14,129 nucleotides of DNA from an uncultured Lachnospiraceae bacterium (GTDB taxonomy: Bacteria > Bacillota > Clostridia > Lachnospirales > Lachnospiraceae), in NCBI GenBank assembly GCA_910586615.1, contig CAJUJP010000050.1, positions 1 to 14,129 on the forward strand. Direction: 5' to 3'. The notes under the pieces are model-generated. The model did not search any database, was not told where the DNA came from, and was given only the letters and a program-made list of their open reading frames with translations. Position 1 is the stretch's first letter; every line of letters begins with the position of its first letter. The position numbers and the translations under genes are program-made. Below, in pieces: positions 7,163 through 13,896 of the stretch.

Positions 7163-7858
7163 ATGCGGCGTATACTGTTGAAATTGAGTGGAGAGGCTTT
7201 GGCGGGCGACAAGAAGACCGGCTTTGATGAGGAGACGGTCCGGGGCGTGGCCATGCAGGTTAAAGAACTTGTTGATGATGGCATTCAGGTTGGCATTGTG
7301 ATCGGCGGTGGTAATTTCTGGCGGGGGCGTTCCAGTGAGAGCATCGACAGGACGAAAGCGGATCAGATCGGTATGCTGGCAACGGTCATGAATTGTATCT
7401 ATGTGTCCGAAATCTTTCGCTCTGCAGGCATGATGACGAATATTTTGACACCCTTTGAGTGCGGTTCTTTTACGAAGCTGTTTTCCAAGGATCGTGCAAA
7501 CAAGTATTTTGCCAAAAATATGGTGGTGTTTTTCGCAGGCGGTACGGGACATCCGTATTTCTCGACAGATACGGGAGTAGTGCTACGCGCCGTGGAAGTG
7601 GAGGCGGATGTGATCCTTCTGGCGAAGGCGGTGGACGGTGTTTATGACAGTGATCCGAGAATCAATCCGGAAGCGAAGAAATATGATGAAGTCTCCATCA
7701 ACGAAGTCATCGAGAAGAATCTGCAGGTGGTTGATATGACAGCCTCAATTCTGGCAAGAGAAAACCATATGCCTATGTGGGTCTTTGGCTTAAATGAAGA
7801 AAACAGTATCGTGAATACCGTAAAGGGAAAATTTAACGGCACGAAGGTGACCGTATAA
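7163..7858 (+). CDS. pyrH: UMP kinase
   Basis: Phosphorylates UMP to UDP with ATP in the cytoplasm, the committed step towards UTP and CTP. The protein has 231 residues, a normal length. Family motifs are clear: KLSGEAL (7-13), the glycine-rich GGGNFWRG (48-55), DRTKADQIGMLAT (62-74), GGTGHPYFSTDTG (126-138), and VDGVYDSDP (157-165). This is the bacterial hexameric type of the amino-acid kinase fold, usually regulated by GTP and UTP. GGGAG lies nine bases before the ATG. It sits 45 bases after the bactofilin gene and 25 before frr. In many Firmicutes pyrH follows rpsB-tsf; here cell-envelope genes occupy that position. No PyrR-type RNA site was seen upstream. Confidence 0.97.
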   Translation: MRRILLKLSGEALAGDKKTGFDEETVRGVAMQVKELVDDGIQVGIVIGGGNFWRGRSSESIDRTKADQIGMLATVMNCIYVSEIFRSAGMMTNILTPFECGSFTKLFSKDRANKYFAKNMVVFFAGGTGHPYFSTDTGVVLRAVEVEADVILLAKAVDGVYDSDPRINPEAKKYDEVSINEVIEKNLQVVDMTASILARENHMPMWVFGLNEENSIVNTVKGKFNGTKVTV

Positions 7859-7883
7859 GCAATAATAGCTGGAGGATTACAGT

Positions 7884-8435
7884 ATGGATGCAAGACTAAA
7901 ACCCTATGAAGACAAAATGCAGAAGGCCTATGATTATCTTGTGACCGATCTCGGTGCGATTCGGGCCGGACGTGCGAATCCGCATGTTTTGGATAAGATC
8001 CGGGTAGATTATTACGGTACGCCCACACCGATTCAGCAGGTGGGTAATATTACAGTTCCGGAACCCAGGGTGATTCAGATTGCACCTTGGGAGAAAACGC
8101 TGATTAAAGCGATCGAAAAGGCGATCATGATGTCCGATGTGGGCATTACACCGTCCAATGACGGTTCTCTGATTCGTCTTGTGTTCCCTGAATTGACAGA
8201 GGAACGCCGTAAGGATCTGGTGAAGGATGTCAAGAAGCGGGGCGAGGAGAGCAAGGTTGCGATCCGCAATGCGAGACGGGATGGCAATGATGCCTTGAAG
8301 AAGATGGCGAAATCTGAGGTTTCTGAGGACGAGATCAAGGAACTGGAAGATAAACTGCAGAAGCTGACGGACAAATATATTAAAGATCTTGACAAACTGG
8401 TGGAAGAGAAATCCAAGGAGATTCTTACCGTGTAA
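7884..8435 (+). CDS. frr: Ribosome recycling factor
   Basis: Together with EF-G it splits the post-termination ribosome so subunits can be reused. The protein is 183 residues, close to the usual 185. Signature blocks include IRAGRANPHVLDKIRVDYYG (26-45), the central PWE(K) segment, and the KVAIRNARRDGND helix carrying the arginines that contact 23S rRNA. The C-terminal half is a strongly charged coiled helix, as expected of the three-helix bundle. GGAGG lies eight bases before the ATG. pyrH-frr is a nearly universal bacterial pair. A terminator-like hairpin follows 14 bases after the stop codon, so frr probably ends this transcription unit, at least in part. Confidence 0.97.
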   Translation: MDARLKPYEDKMQKAYDYLVTDLGAIRAGRANPHVLDKIRVDYYGTPTPIQQVGNITVPEPRVIQIAPWEKTLIKAIEKAIMMSDVGITPSNDGSLIRLVFPELTEERRKDLVKDVKKRGEESKVAIRNARRDGNDALKKMAKSEVSEDEIKELEDKLQKLTDKYIKDLDKLVEEKSKEILTV

Positions 8436-8449
8436 GAATATTTCTTCAG

Positions 8450-8485
8450 GCTGTTTCCGGCCGGAGTACAGCACAGTTTTTGTTT
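8450..8485 (+). terminator. Probable rho-independent terminator after frr
   Basis: GCTGT (8450-8454) pairs with ACAGC (8468-8472), and TCCGG (8456-8460) with CCGGA (8461-8465), separated by a small internal loop. TTTTTGTTTC begins four bases after the stem. The T-run is slightly displaced, so termination may be partial. Confidence 0.5.
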
Positions 8486-8561
8486 CTTGTTTGGTCAAAC
8501 GGATCGAAAAGCTGTATGAGGGTGACGGACAGCGGCACAAATTACAGATAAAGTATAGAGA

Positions 8562-8597
8562 GGGGCTTACAGAATCGCTATTCTGTTGTCCCTTTTT
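8562..8597 (+). terminator. Hairpin with T-run just upstream of uppS, possible attenuator
   Basis: ACAGAAT (8569-8575) pairs perfectly with ATTCTGT (8580-8586) around a CGCT loop. GGG (8563-8565) can extend it to CCC (8590-8592) across a small internal loop. TTTTT follows at once (8593-8597). It ends about 18 bases before the uppS ribosome binding site, so it could terminate transcripts in the uppS leader rather than at the end of frr. A competing antiterminator structure was not identified. Confidence 0.5.
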
Positions 8598-8627
8598 ACT
8601 AATTTTCCGGTTAAAGAGAGGTTTGTT

Positions 8628-9347
8628 ATGGAAGAAAACAGAAAAGTTCCGAATCATGTGGCGATCATACTGGACGGCAACGGGAGATGGGCTAAGAGTA
8701 AGGGAATGCCCCGCAATTACGGACATGTACAGGGTGCCAAAACGGTGGAGGTTATCTGTGAAGAAGCGTACCGCATGGGAATACAGTATCTGACGGTATA
8801 TGCTTTCAGTACGGAGAACTGGAGCAGGCCGGAAGATGAGGTCAGTGCTTTGATGGGGCTTTTGCGTAATTATATGAAGACCTGTCTCAAAACGGCGGCT
8901 AAAAATAACATGTGTGTGCGTATCATTGGAGATAAGACGAGGCTGGATGAGGATATCAGGAATCGGATGGAACAGCTTGAGCAGGCAACCAGGGACAATA
9001 CCGGCCTGCACTTCCAGATTGCCATCAATTACGGCGGAAGAGATGAAATCGTCCGGGCTGTGCGCCGGCTGGCGGATGACGTGGCGGAGGGAAGCCTTAG
9101 GGCAGAAGATATCACAGAAGACAAGATCGGCAGTATGCTGGATACCCATGATCTTCCTGAGCCGGATTTATTGATCCGTACCTGTAATGAACAGCGCATA
9201 TCCAATTTCCTTCTGTGGCAGCTTGCCTATACGGAGTTGTATTTTACGCCGGTGGCGTGGCCTGATTTTTCTAAAGAAGAATTAGAGAAGGCTGTGGAAG
9301 CATATAATAAGAGAGACAGACGGTACGGTCTGGTGAAGGACGAGTAG
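8628..9347 (+). CDS. uppS: Undecaprenyl diphosphate synthase (cis-prenyltransferase)
   Basis: Condenses eight isopentenyl diphosphates onto farnesyl diphosphate to make the C55 lipid carrier for peptidoglycan and other wall polymers. Acts at the membrane face. It has 239 residues with HVAIILDGNGRWAK (10-23, catalytic Asp16), YAFSTENW (58-65), and the diphosphate-binding end motif DLLIRTCNEQRISNFLLWQ (180-198, with Arg184, Arg190 and Ser192). One oddity is the usual RT-[SG]-G-E, which reads RTCNE here. The essential arginines and serine are kept, so activity is expected. The ATG at 8628 has AGAGAGG six bases upstream; a TTG at 8586 inside the hairpin is an unlikely start. A leader of about 190 bases with two terminator-like hairpins separates it from frr. 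The stop overlaps the cdsA ribosome binding site. Confidence 0.95.
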   Translation: MEENRKVPNHVAIILDGNGRWAKSKGMPRNYGHVQGAKTVEVICEEAYRMGIQYLTVYAFSTENWSRPEDEVSALMGLLRNYMKTCLKTAAKNNMCVRIIGDKTRLDEDIRNRMEQLEQATRDNTGLHFQIAINYGGRDEIVRAVRRLADDVAEGSLRAEDITEDKIGSMLDTHDLPEPDLLIRTCNEQRISNFLLWQLAYTELYFTPVAWPDFSKEELEKAVEAYNKRDRRYGLVKDE

Positions 9348-9361
9348 GAGGAGACGGGATT

Positions 9362-10240
9362 ATGTTTCGTACAAGATTGATAAGCGGTATCATTCTGGTG
9401 ATCATCGCACTGGCAGCAATCCTGGCGGGCGGCGGTGTGCTGGCGTCTGTCCTCTGTTTCATATCTCTTGCAGCTTACAGAGAACTGGCGAAGGCTTGTG
9501 GAATACATACGGAAGAGGGAAAATGCAGTGCGCCGGAATGGGCAGGCATGATCATGACGGTGATTTATTATGCTGCGCTTGCGGCAGCACTTTATATGGG
9601 AGAAGAGAATGGTGACCGGCTTGCCCCAGCCTATCCGACTGTGCTTGCGGCAGTGGCGCTTGGTCTGATCCTGTTTCTGTTTGTGTATGTGTTTACATTT
9701 CCGAAATATAAGGCGAATCAGATCATGACGGCAATGTTTTCATGGCTTTACGGGCCGCTTATGCTGTCCTTTATTTATCTGATCCGGGAAGGCTTCGAAT
9801 ACGGCGCTTATCTGACGGGCTTCATTTTCCTCTGCTCCTGGGGAAGTGATACCTGTGCCTATTCGGTAGGTGTGCTGATCGGCAAACATAAAATGACACC
9901 GAAACTGAGCCCGAAGAAATCTGTGGAAGGTGCAGTGGGCGGCGTGCTTGGTGCGGCAGTGCTTTTTGCGCTCTACACGCATTTTGCAGTGAACCGGTAT
10001 GCCGGGGCGGACATTCCGCTGCTTCTGGCGGCGGTGCTTGGCGGGGCAGGAGCACTGGTTTCTATGGTGGGTGATCTGGCAGCTTCTGCTATCAAGCGGG
10101 ATCACGAGATCAAGGACTACGGTAAGCTGATTCCGGGACACGGCGGGATCATGGACCGGTTCGACAGCGTGATCATCGCCGCACCGCTTATTTTTATAGG
10201 ACTGGTCGTTATTGTAGGTGTTGGCGGTGTTACTTTGTAG
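9362..10240 (+). CDS. cdsA: Phosphatidate cytidylyltransferase (CDP-diglyceride synthase)
   Basis: Converts phosphatidic acid and CTP to CDP-diacylglycerol, the precursor of phosphatidylglycerol and cardiolipin. It is an integral membrane enzyme of 292 residues with about eight hydrophobic segments, spread from residue 5 to 290. The family signature is complete at 242-268: SAIKRDHEIKD, then GKLIPGHGG, then MDRFD. Upstream motifs GSDTCAY (161-167) and SPKKSVEG (183-190) are also typical. AGGAGG lies across the uppS stop codon, nine to ten bases before the ATG, so the two genes are translated from one message and possibly coupled. The next gene, dxr, follows after about 147 bases without a clear terminator. 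Confidence 0.95.
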   Translation: MFRTRLISGIILVIIALAAILAGGGVLASVLCFISLAAYRELAKACGIHTEEGKCSAPEWAGMIMTVIYYAALAAALYMGEENGDRLAPAYPTVLAAVALGLILFLFVYVFTFPKYKANQIMTAMFSWLYGPLMLSFIYLIREGFEYGAYLTGFIFLCSWGSDTCAYSVGVLIGKHKMTPKLSPKKSVEGAVGGVLGAAVLFALYTHFAVNRYAGADIPLLLAAVLGGAGALVSMVGDLAASAIKRDHEIKDYGKLIPGHGGIMDRFDSVIIAAPLIFIGLVVIVGVGGVTL

Positions 10241-10387
10241 TGTTTGTGATTCTTGTGAAAGAGTATGTGAAAGCGGCGTTTTAATATAGTAAAAGATTGT
10301 GATTGGTTCAGAACGGATCGGTACTGCACTGCCGGATACAGCGGAAAGATGCATGGCGCGATGCGGGCGGACTGAATGGGGTACATT

Positions 10388-11536
10388 ATGAAAAAGATTG
10401 CGATACTGGGTTCCACAGGTTCCATCGGAACACAGACTCTGGAAATTGTGAGAAAAGAGGCTGATCTGCAGGTGACGGCACTGGCGGCAGGCGGAAATGT
10501 TGATTTGATGGAAAAGCAGGTGAGGGAGTTTCGGCCTGCCCTGGCGGCGATGTGGACGGAAGAGGCGGCCAATGATCTGCGCGGCAGGCTGGGTGATCTT
10601 CCGGTGCGTGTGGTCTGCGGCATGGACGGTCTTCTGGAAGTGGCGTCTCAGAAAGAATCGGAGGTATTGGTGACGGCGATTGTGGGCATGATTGGTATCA
10701 GACCCACAATTGCGGCCATTGAACAGGGCAAGGATATTGCGCTGGCTAATAAGGAGACACTGGTAACGGCGGGACATATCATTATGCCGCTGGCGGCCGG
10801 GAAGGGCGTGTCGATTCTGCCTGTGGACAGCGAGCACAGCGCCATTTTCCAGTCTTTGCACGGAGAGAATAAAGCGCGGGTGAGCAAGATCCTGTTGACC
10901 GCATCCGGCGGGCCTTTCCGTGGAAAAAAGAAGGAAGAACTGGCTTCCATGACGGTGGAGGATGCGTTAAATCATCCCAACTGGTCCATGGGAAAAAAAG
11001 TCACCATAGATTCGGCCTCTCTTGTGAATAAGGGACTGGAAGTGATGGAGGCAAGATGGCTGTTCGATGTGGAACTGGATCAGATCCAGGTGGTGGTACA
11101 TCCGCAGAGCATCATACATTCGGCGGTAGAATATGCTGACGGCGGCATTATGGCCCAGCTTGGTATGCCGGATATGAAGCTGCCCATACAATATGCGCTC
11201 TTTTATCCGGACAGACGGCCGATGGACACGGCAAGAGTGGATTTCTTCCGCTTAAAACAGCTTACCTTTGAAGAACCGGATCAGGAGACCTTCCGGGGGC
11301 TTGCCCTGGCTTATCAGGCGGCGCGGCGCGGTGGAACGCTGCCAACGGTGTTCAATGCCGCCAACGAGAAGGCGGTGTCCCTGTTCCTGCAAAAGAAGAT
11401 CACGTTCCTGCAGATACCGGAGTTGATCGAAAGCTCCATGGAAAAGCATTTCGTGAAGGAGAATCCCACGGTGGAACAGATTCTGGAAGCGGAAGCGGAG
11501 ACTTATGATTATATAAAAGTAAAGTTTGGAGAATAA
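10388..11536 (+). CDS. dxr: 1-deoxy-D-xylulose 5-phosphate reductoisomerase
   Basis: Second step of the MEP isoprenoid pathway: rearranges and reduces DXP to MEP with NADPH and a divalent metal, in the cytoplasm. It is the target of fosmidomycin. From the ATG at 10388 it has 382 residues, a normal length. The NADPH-binding GSTGSIG is at 8-14, LANKETLVTAG at 119-129, and the metal ligands Asp147 and Glu149 lie in PVDSEH with Glu218 in NKGLEVMEA. TASGGPFRG (171-179) is the flexible-loop region, and the C-terminal helical domain is intact. An upstream in-frame ATG (10376) would add MGYI. The 10388 start gives the family-typical MKKIAILG and has GGGG six bases upstream. Its products ultimately feed UppS in the same cluster. 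rseP starts within a few bases of its stop. Confidence 0.96.
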   Translation: MKKIAILGSTGSIGTQTLEIVRKEADLQVTALAAGGNVDLMEKQVREFRPALAAMWTEEAANDLRGRLGDLPVRVVCGMDGLLEVASQKESEVLVTAIVGMIGIRPTIAAIEQGKDIALANKETLVTAGHIIMPLAAGKGVSILPVDSEHSAIFQSLHGENKARVSKILLTASGGPFRGKKKEELASMTVEDALNHPNWSMGKKVTIDSASLVNKGLEVMEARWLFDVELDQIQVVVHPQSIIHSAVEYADGGIMAQLGMPDMKLPIQYALFYPDRRPMDTARVDFFRLKQLTFEEPDQETFRGLALAYQAARRGGTLPTVFNAANEKAVSLFLQKKITFLQIPELIESSMEKHFVKENPTVEQILEAEAETYDYIKVKFGE

Positions 11537-11540
11537 CACA

Positions 11541-12674
11541 TTGATCAGAACGATTATTTTATTTTTAATTATATTTGGGGTGGTAGTGATTTCTCATGAA
11601 TTCGGCCATTTCATTATTGCGAGAAAAAACGGTATCCGTGTGCTGGAATTTGCAGTGGGCATGGGGCCTACACTGTTTTCCTTTGTCAAAAACGGGACGA
11701 AGTACTCCTTAAAGCTGCTGCCTATCGGCGGAGCGTGCATGTTTGACGGAGAGGACGGCATTGTGTCGCAGGAGGAAGAGGGCGGTATACGCCGGCGGGC
11801 AATGGCGGAAGCAGAGTCATCGCTGCCGGGAGATGTTCAGGCGAACCGGATTGAGGCGGAGGGAATTGCCTTTACGGAAGCCGGCGTCTGGAAAAGGATT
11901 GCAGCAGTTTTTGCAGGCCCCTTCTTTAATTTTATCCTTGCTTTTGTGGTGGCGCTGATCCTGACCGCCTTTTCCGGGGTGGATCTTCCCGTGATCGGGC
12001 AGGTGTCTGAGGGATCTGCGGCTATGGAGGCAGGACTGCAGCCGGGAGACGTGATCACCCGGATCAACCATGAGAACATTCATTTTTATCGGGAGGTCGT
12101 GGTGATATCCTCTCTGAATAAGGGTGAGCCTTTGGAGATTCACTATAAGCGTGACGGGCAAAAGGGTGTTGTCAATCTGATTCCCCGGTATGATGAAGAG
12201 GCCGGACGCCACTATATCGGTTTTGTCGGAGCAGGTAAATATTTAAAGTGTAATCCTCTGCAGGTGTTTCAATATGGCTTCTATGAAGTGGGATATTATG
12301 TGAAGACTACCTATAAGAGTCTGGGAATGCTGCTTAGCGGCCAGGTGACGAAAGACGAGGTGTCCGGTCCTATCGGCATTGCCCAGTTTGTAGGAGAAAG
12401 CTATGACCATGCGGAAAAAAATTACGGCACATCTTCAGCAGTCCTGACAATGCTGGAAATCATGGTGCTTTTGTCCGTGAATCTGGGCATTCTGAATCTG
12501 CTTCCGCTTCCGGCGCTGGACGGAGGGAGACTGCTGTTCATGCTTGTGGAAGTGGTGCGGGGAAAACCTATCGCTCCGGAGAAGGAAGGCATGATTCATT
12601 TTGCCGGGCTGGTGGTGTTCATGGTGCTGATGGTATTTATTATGTACAATGATATTATGAAGCTGGTGCATTAG
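11541..12674 (+). CDS. rseP: RseP/RasP-type site-2 intramembrane metalloprotease
   Basis: Cleaves membrane-spanning segments of anti-sigma factors and signal-peptide remnants inside the membrane. It has 377 residues from TTG 11541. The zinc site HEFGH is at 19-23 within the first membrane helix, one PDZ domain lies at about 150-230, and the third metal ligand Asp327 is in NLLPLPALDGG (319-329). A final membrane helix is at 352-368. Between the first helix and AGVWKRIAAVFAGP (114-127) lies a polar insert of about 40 residues (roughly 71-111) that looks longer than in Bacillus relatives. No ATG is available. TTG 11541 has GGAG nine bases upstream and a normal N-terminus; TTG 11526 would overlap dxr by 11 bases. 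It ends the envelope cluster; the specific sigma pathway is not visible. Confidence 0.93.
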   Translation: MIRTIILFLIIFGVVVISHEFGHFIIARKNGIRVLEFAVGMGPTLFSFVKNGTKYSLKLLPIGGACMFDGEDGIVSQEEEGGIRRRAMAEAESSLPGDVQANRIEAEGIAFTEAGVWKRIAAVFAGPFFNFILAFVVALILTAFSGVDLPVIGQVSEGSAAMEAGLQPGDVITRINHENIHFYREVVVISSLNKGEPLEIHYKRDGQKGVVNLIPRYDEEAGRHYIGFVGAGKYLKCNPLQVFQYGFYEVGYYVKTTYKSLGMLLSGQVTKDEVSGPIGIAQFVGESYDHAEKNYGTSSAVLTMLEIMVLLSVNLGILNLLPLPALDGGRLLFMLVEVVRGKPIAPEKEGMIHFAGLVVFMVLMVFIMYNDIMKLVH

Positions 12675-12691
12675 AGTGTATTCATAGATGC

Positions 12692-12719
12692 TTGACTTTT
12701 TTTGCTTGTATGTTATACT
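12692..12719 (+). promoter_or_regulatory. Strong sigma-A-type promoter
   Basis: TTGACT (12692-12697), a 16-base spacer, and TATACT (12714-12719) preceded by TG one base upstream (extended -10). It lies 18 bases after the rseP stop codon. Transcription should begin near 12726, about 360 bases before the phosphatase gene, so it drives a long leader or a separate small RNA. Confidence 0.75.
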
Positions 12720-12725
12720 GATAAA

Positions 12726-12890
12726 AACATTGTAGAATTACGCAATAGTGTATAAAATGTGGCGGTACAGAGATTGTGCCGCCTGCAATGAATTTGGTTC
12801 TTGAAGGATGCTGCCCTGGTCGGGTCTGGTTCAAAACCCAGGGGCAGGCATATGGTTCCGGCGGAGATCCCGCAGTGATCCAGGATTATA
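12726..12890 (+). ncRNA. Structured leader or small RNA with three hairpins
   Basis: Directly behind a strong promoter lie three successive stems. (1) GGCGGTAC 12761-12768 with GTGCCGCC 12776-12783: eight pairs, seven-base loop. (2) ATGCTGCCCTGG 12808-12819 with CCAGGGGCAGGCAT 12838-12851: twelve pairs with two bulges. (3) GCGG 12861-12864 with CCGC 12870-12873, extended by GGTTC/GATCC with one mismatch. There is no open frame worth calling. The G+C-rich stems stand out from the A+T-rich DNA after them. I compared it mentally with 6S RNA, SRP RNA, T-box and the common riboswitch cores and found no match. No terminator was seen, so it may be the 5' leader of the phosphatase-kinase operon. Confidence 0.4.
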
Positions 12891-12893
12891 AAA

Positions 12894-12930
12894 TATAGTT
12901 ATATAAAGTATAGTTGTATAAAGTGTAGTT
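12894..12930. repeat. 15-bp A+T-rich tandem repeat, about 2.5 copies
   Basis: TATAGTTATATAAAG (12894-12908) is followed directly by TATAGTTGTATAAAG (12909-12923), one mismatch, and then by the partial unit TGTAGTT (12924-12930). It separates the hairpin region from the phosphatase promoter region. Each unit contains -10-like hexamers (TATAGT, TATAAA). It could be a repeated binding site or a strand-slippage repeat. Confidence 0.7.
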
Positions 12931-13001
12931 AGCATGTAATGCATTTCAAAGAAAGCGGGTGTCAGAACGCGGCTGCGGAGCATTTTGCATACAAAGACTG
13001 C

Positions 13002-13032
13002 AAGACAGTAGACACGATTGTATCAATATAAT
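13002..13032 (+). promoter_or_regulatory. Possible second promoter of the phosphatase gene
   Basis: A perfect -10 TATAAT lies at 13027-13032. The best -35 is AAGACA (13002-13007), but the 19-base spacer is long. A start near 13039 would give a short leader of about 44 bases before the ATG at 13083. Confidence 0.35.
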
Positions 13033-13082
13033 GGGGTCATGTCTGGAAAGAGCAGTGATGAAAAAACAGAAAGGACTTTTAG

Positions 13083-13829
13083 ATGAAATTTTTGTCAGGG
13101 GTGTATTGGGAACGGGGCAGTGTGGCATCCGGGAATCAGGATTCGGTGGCGCTTGTGCAGGTTCTGACGGCGAGAGGCAGAGTGCTCATGGCGGCAGTCT
13201 GCGACGGTATGGGCGGTCTGGAACAGGGGGAGATGGCAAGCGGATATGTGACGGAGCGGCTGCAGGAATGGTTTTATGAATCGCTGCTTCGGGCGGTGCA
13301 GAGAAAAAAGCCTTACTGGGTGATCCGGAGATCGCTGGACAGGCTGGTGTATCATATGCAGGAGCAGCTTTCACAATATGCTCAGCAGGAAAATATCCGT
13401 CTGGGAACTACTATGACAGTGCTTGTGATATGGGAAAAGACCTATCTGGTGTGGCATTTAGGGGACAGCCGGGCATACCGGATCTGTAATCCGGGCAGAC
13501 AAAGGAAGAAAATGACAGGAGTTTTGTGCATGACCAGAGATCACGTTCACGGACAAAACAGACTGACGAAATGTATCGGCAGTTTTGGCTACATGAGGCC
13601 GGATTTCAGGATGGGTGTGCTTAGAGGCGGCCAGGCCATGCTGCTGTGCAGTGACGGATTTCGCCATCACATCACGGAGGAGGAACTGTCAGATGTTCTG
13701 CGGCCCGGGCAGATCAGACAAGAAGAACAGATTGTGCGGAGACTGCGGGAAATCGGAGGTGCCTGCATAAAACGGGGAGAGCGGGACAATCTGTCAGCGA
13801 TCTATGTGAAAGCAGAGGGGAGACGGTAG
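13083..13829 (+). CDS. PP2C-family (PPM) Ser/Thr protein phosphatase
   Basis: Metal-dependent phosphatase that removes phosphate from Ser/Thr residues, normally the partner of a Hanks-type kinase such as the one encoded next. It has 248 residues, no membrane segment, and is cytoplasmic. All metal-site motifs are present: GNQDS (17-21), VCDGMGG (39-45, Asp41), LGTTMTV (107-113), WHLGDSRAYRI (124-134), MTRDH (150-154), LLCSDGF (187-193, Asp191) and ERDNLSAIYV (233-242, Asp235). It therefore looks catalytically complete. AAAGGA lies seven bases before the ATG, matching the start chosen. This is the Stp/PrpC type that, with PrkC-like kinases, tunes cell-wall growth and translation. The pairing is known for the family, and the precise targets are inferred. 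The kinase gene begins 67 bases after its stop. Confidence 0.93.
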   Translation: MKFLSGVYWERGSVASGNQDSVALVQVLTARGRVLMAAVCDGMGGLEQGEMASGYVTERLQEWFYESLLRAVQRKKPYWVIRRSLDRLVYHMQEQLSQYAQQENIRLGTTMTVLVIWEKTYLVWHLGDSRAYRICNPGRQRKKMTGVLCMTRDHVHGQNRLTKCIGSFGYMRPDFRMGVLRGGQAMLLCSDGFRHHITEEELSDVLRPGQIRQEEQIVRRLREIGGACIKRGERDNLSAIYVKAEGRR

Positions 13830-13896
13830 GAAAAGACAAAATACGGATGTGGGAGAAAGAAGAAGCCATAGCGGAATATAAGGGGAAAGTAAGTTG

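Noticed and set aside
7896..9149. 417-codon open frame on the minus strand across frr and uppS
   Set aside because: It is antisense to two highly conserved genes and its His/Arg/Leu-rich translation is typical of a shadow frame.
9740..10861. 373-codon open frame on the minus strand across cdsA and dxr
   Set aside because: Shadow of two unmistakable conserved genes; no family motif and no ribosome binding site.
12820..12845. tRNA or tmRNA fragment suggested by GGTTCAAAACC, which resembles a T-arm
   Set aside because: The stem does not form the five-pair, seven-base-loop T-arm, and no acceptor, anticodon or CCA context exists nearby.
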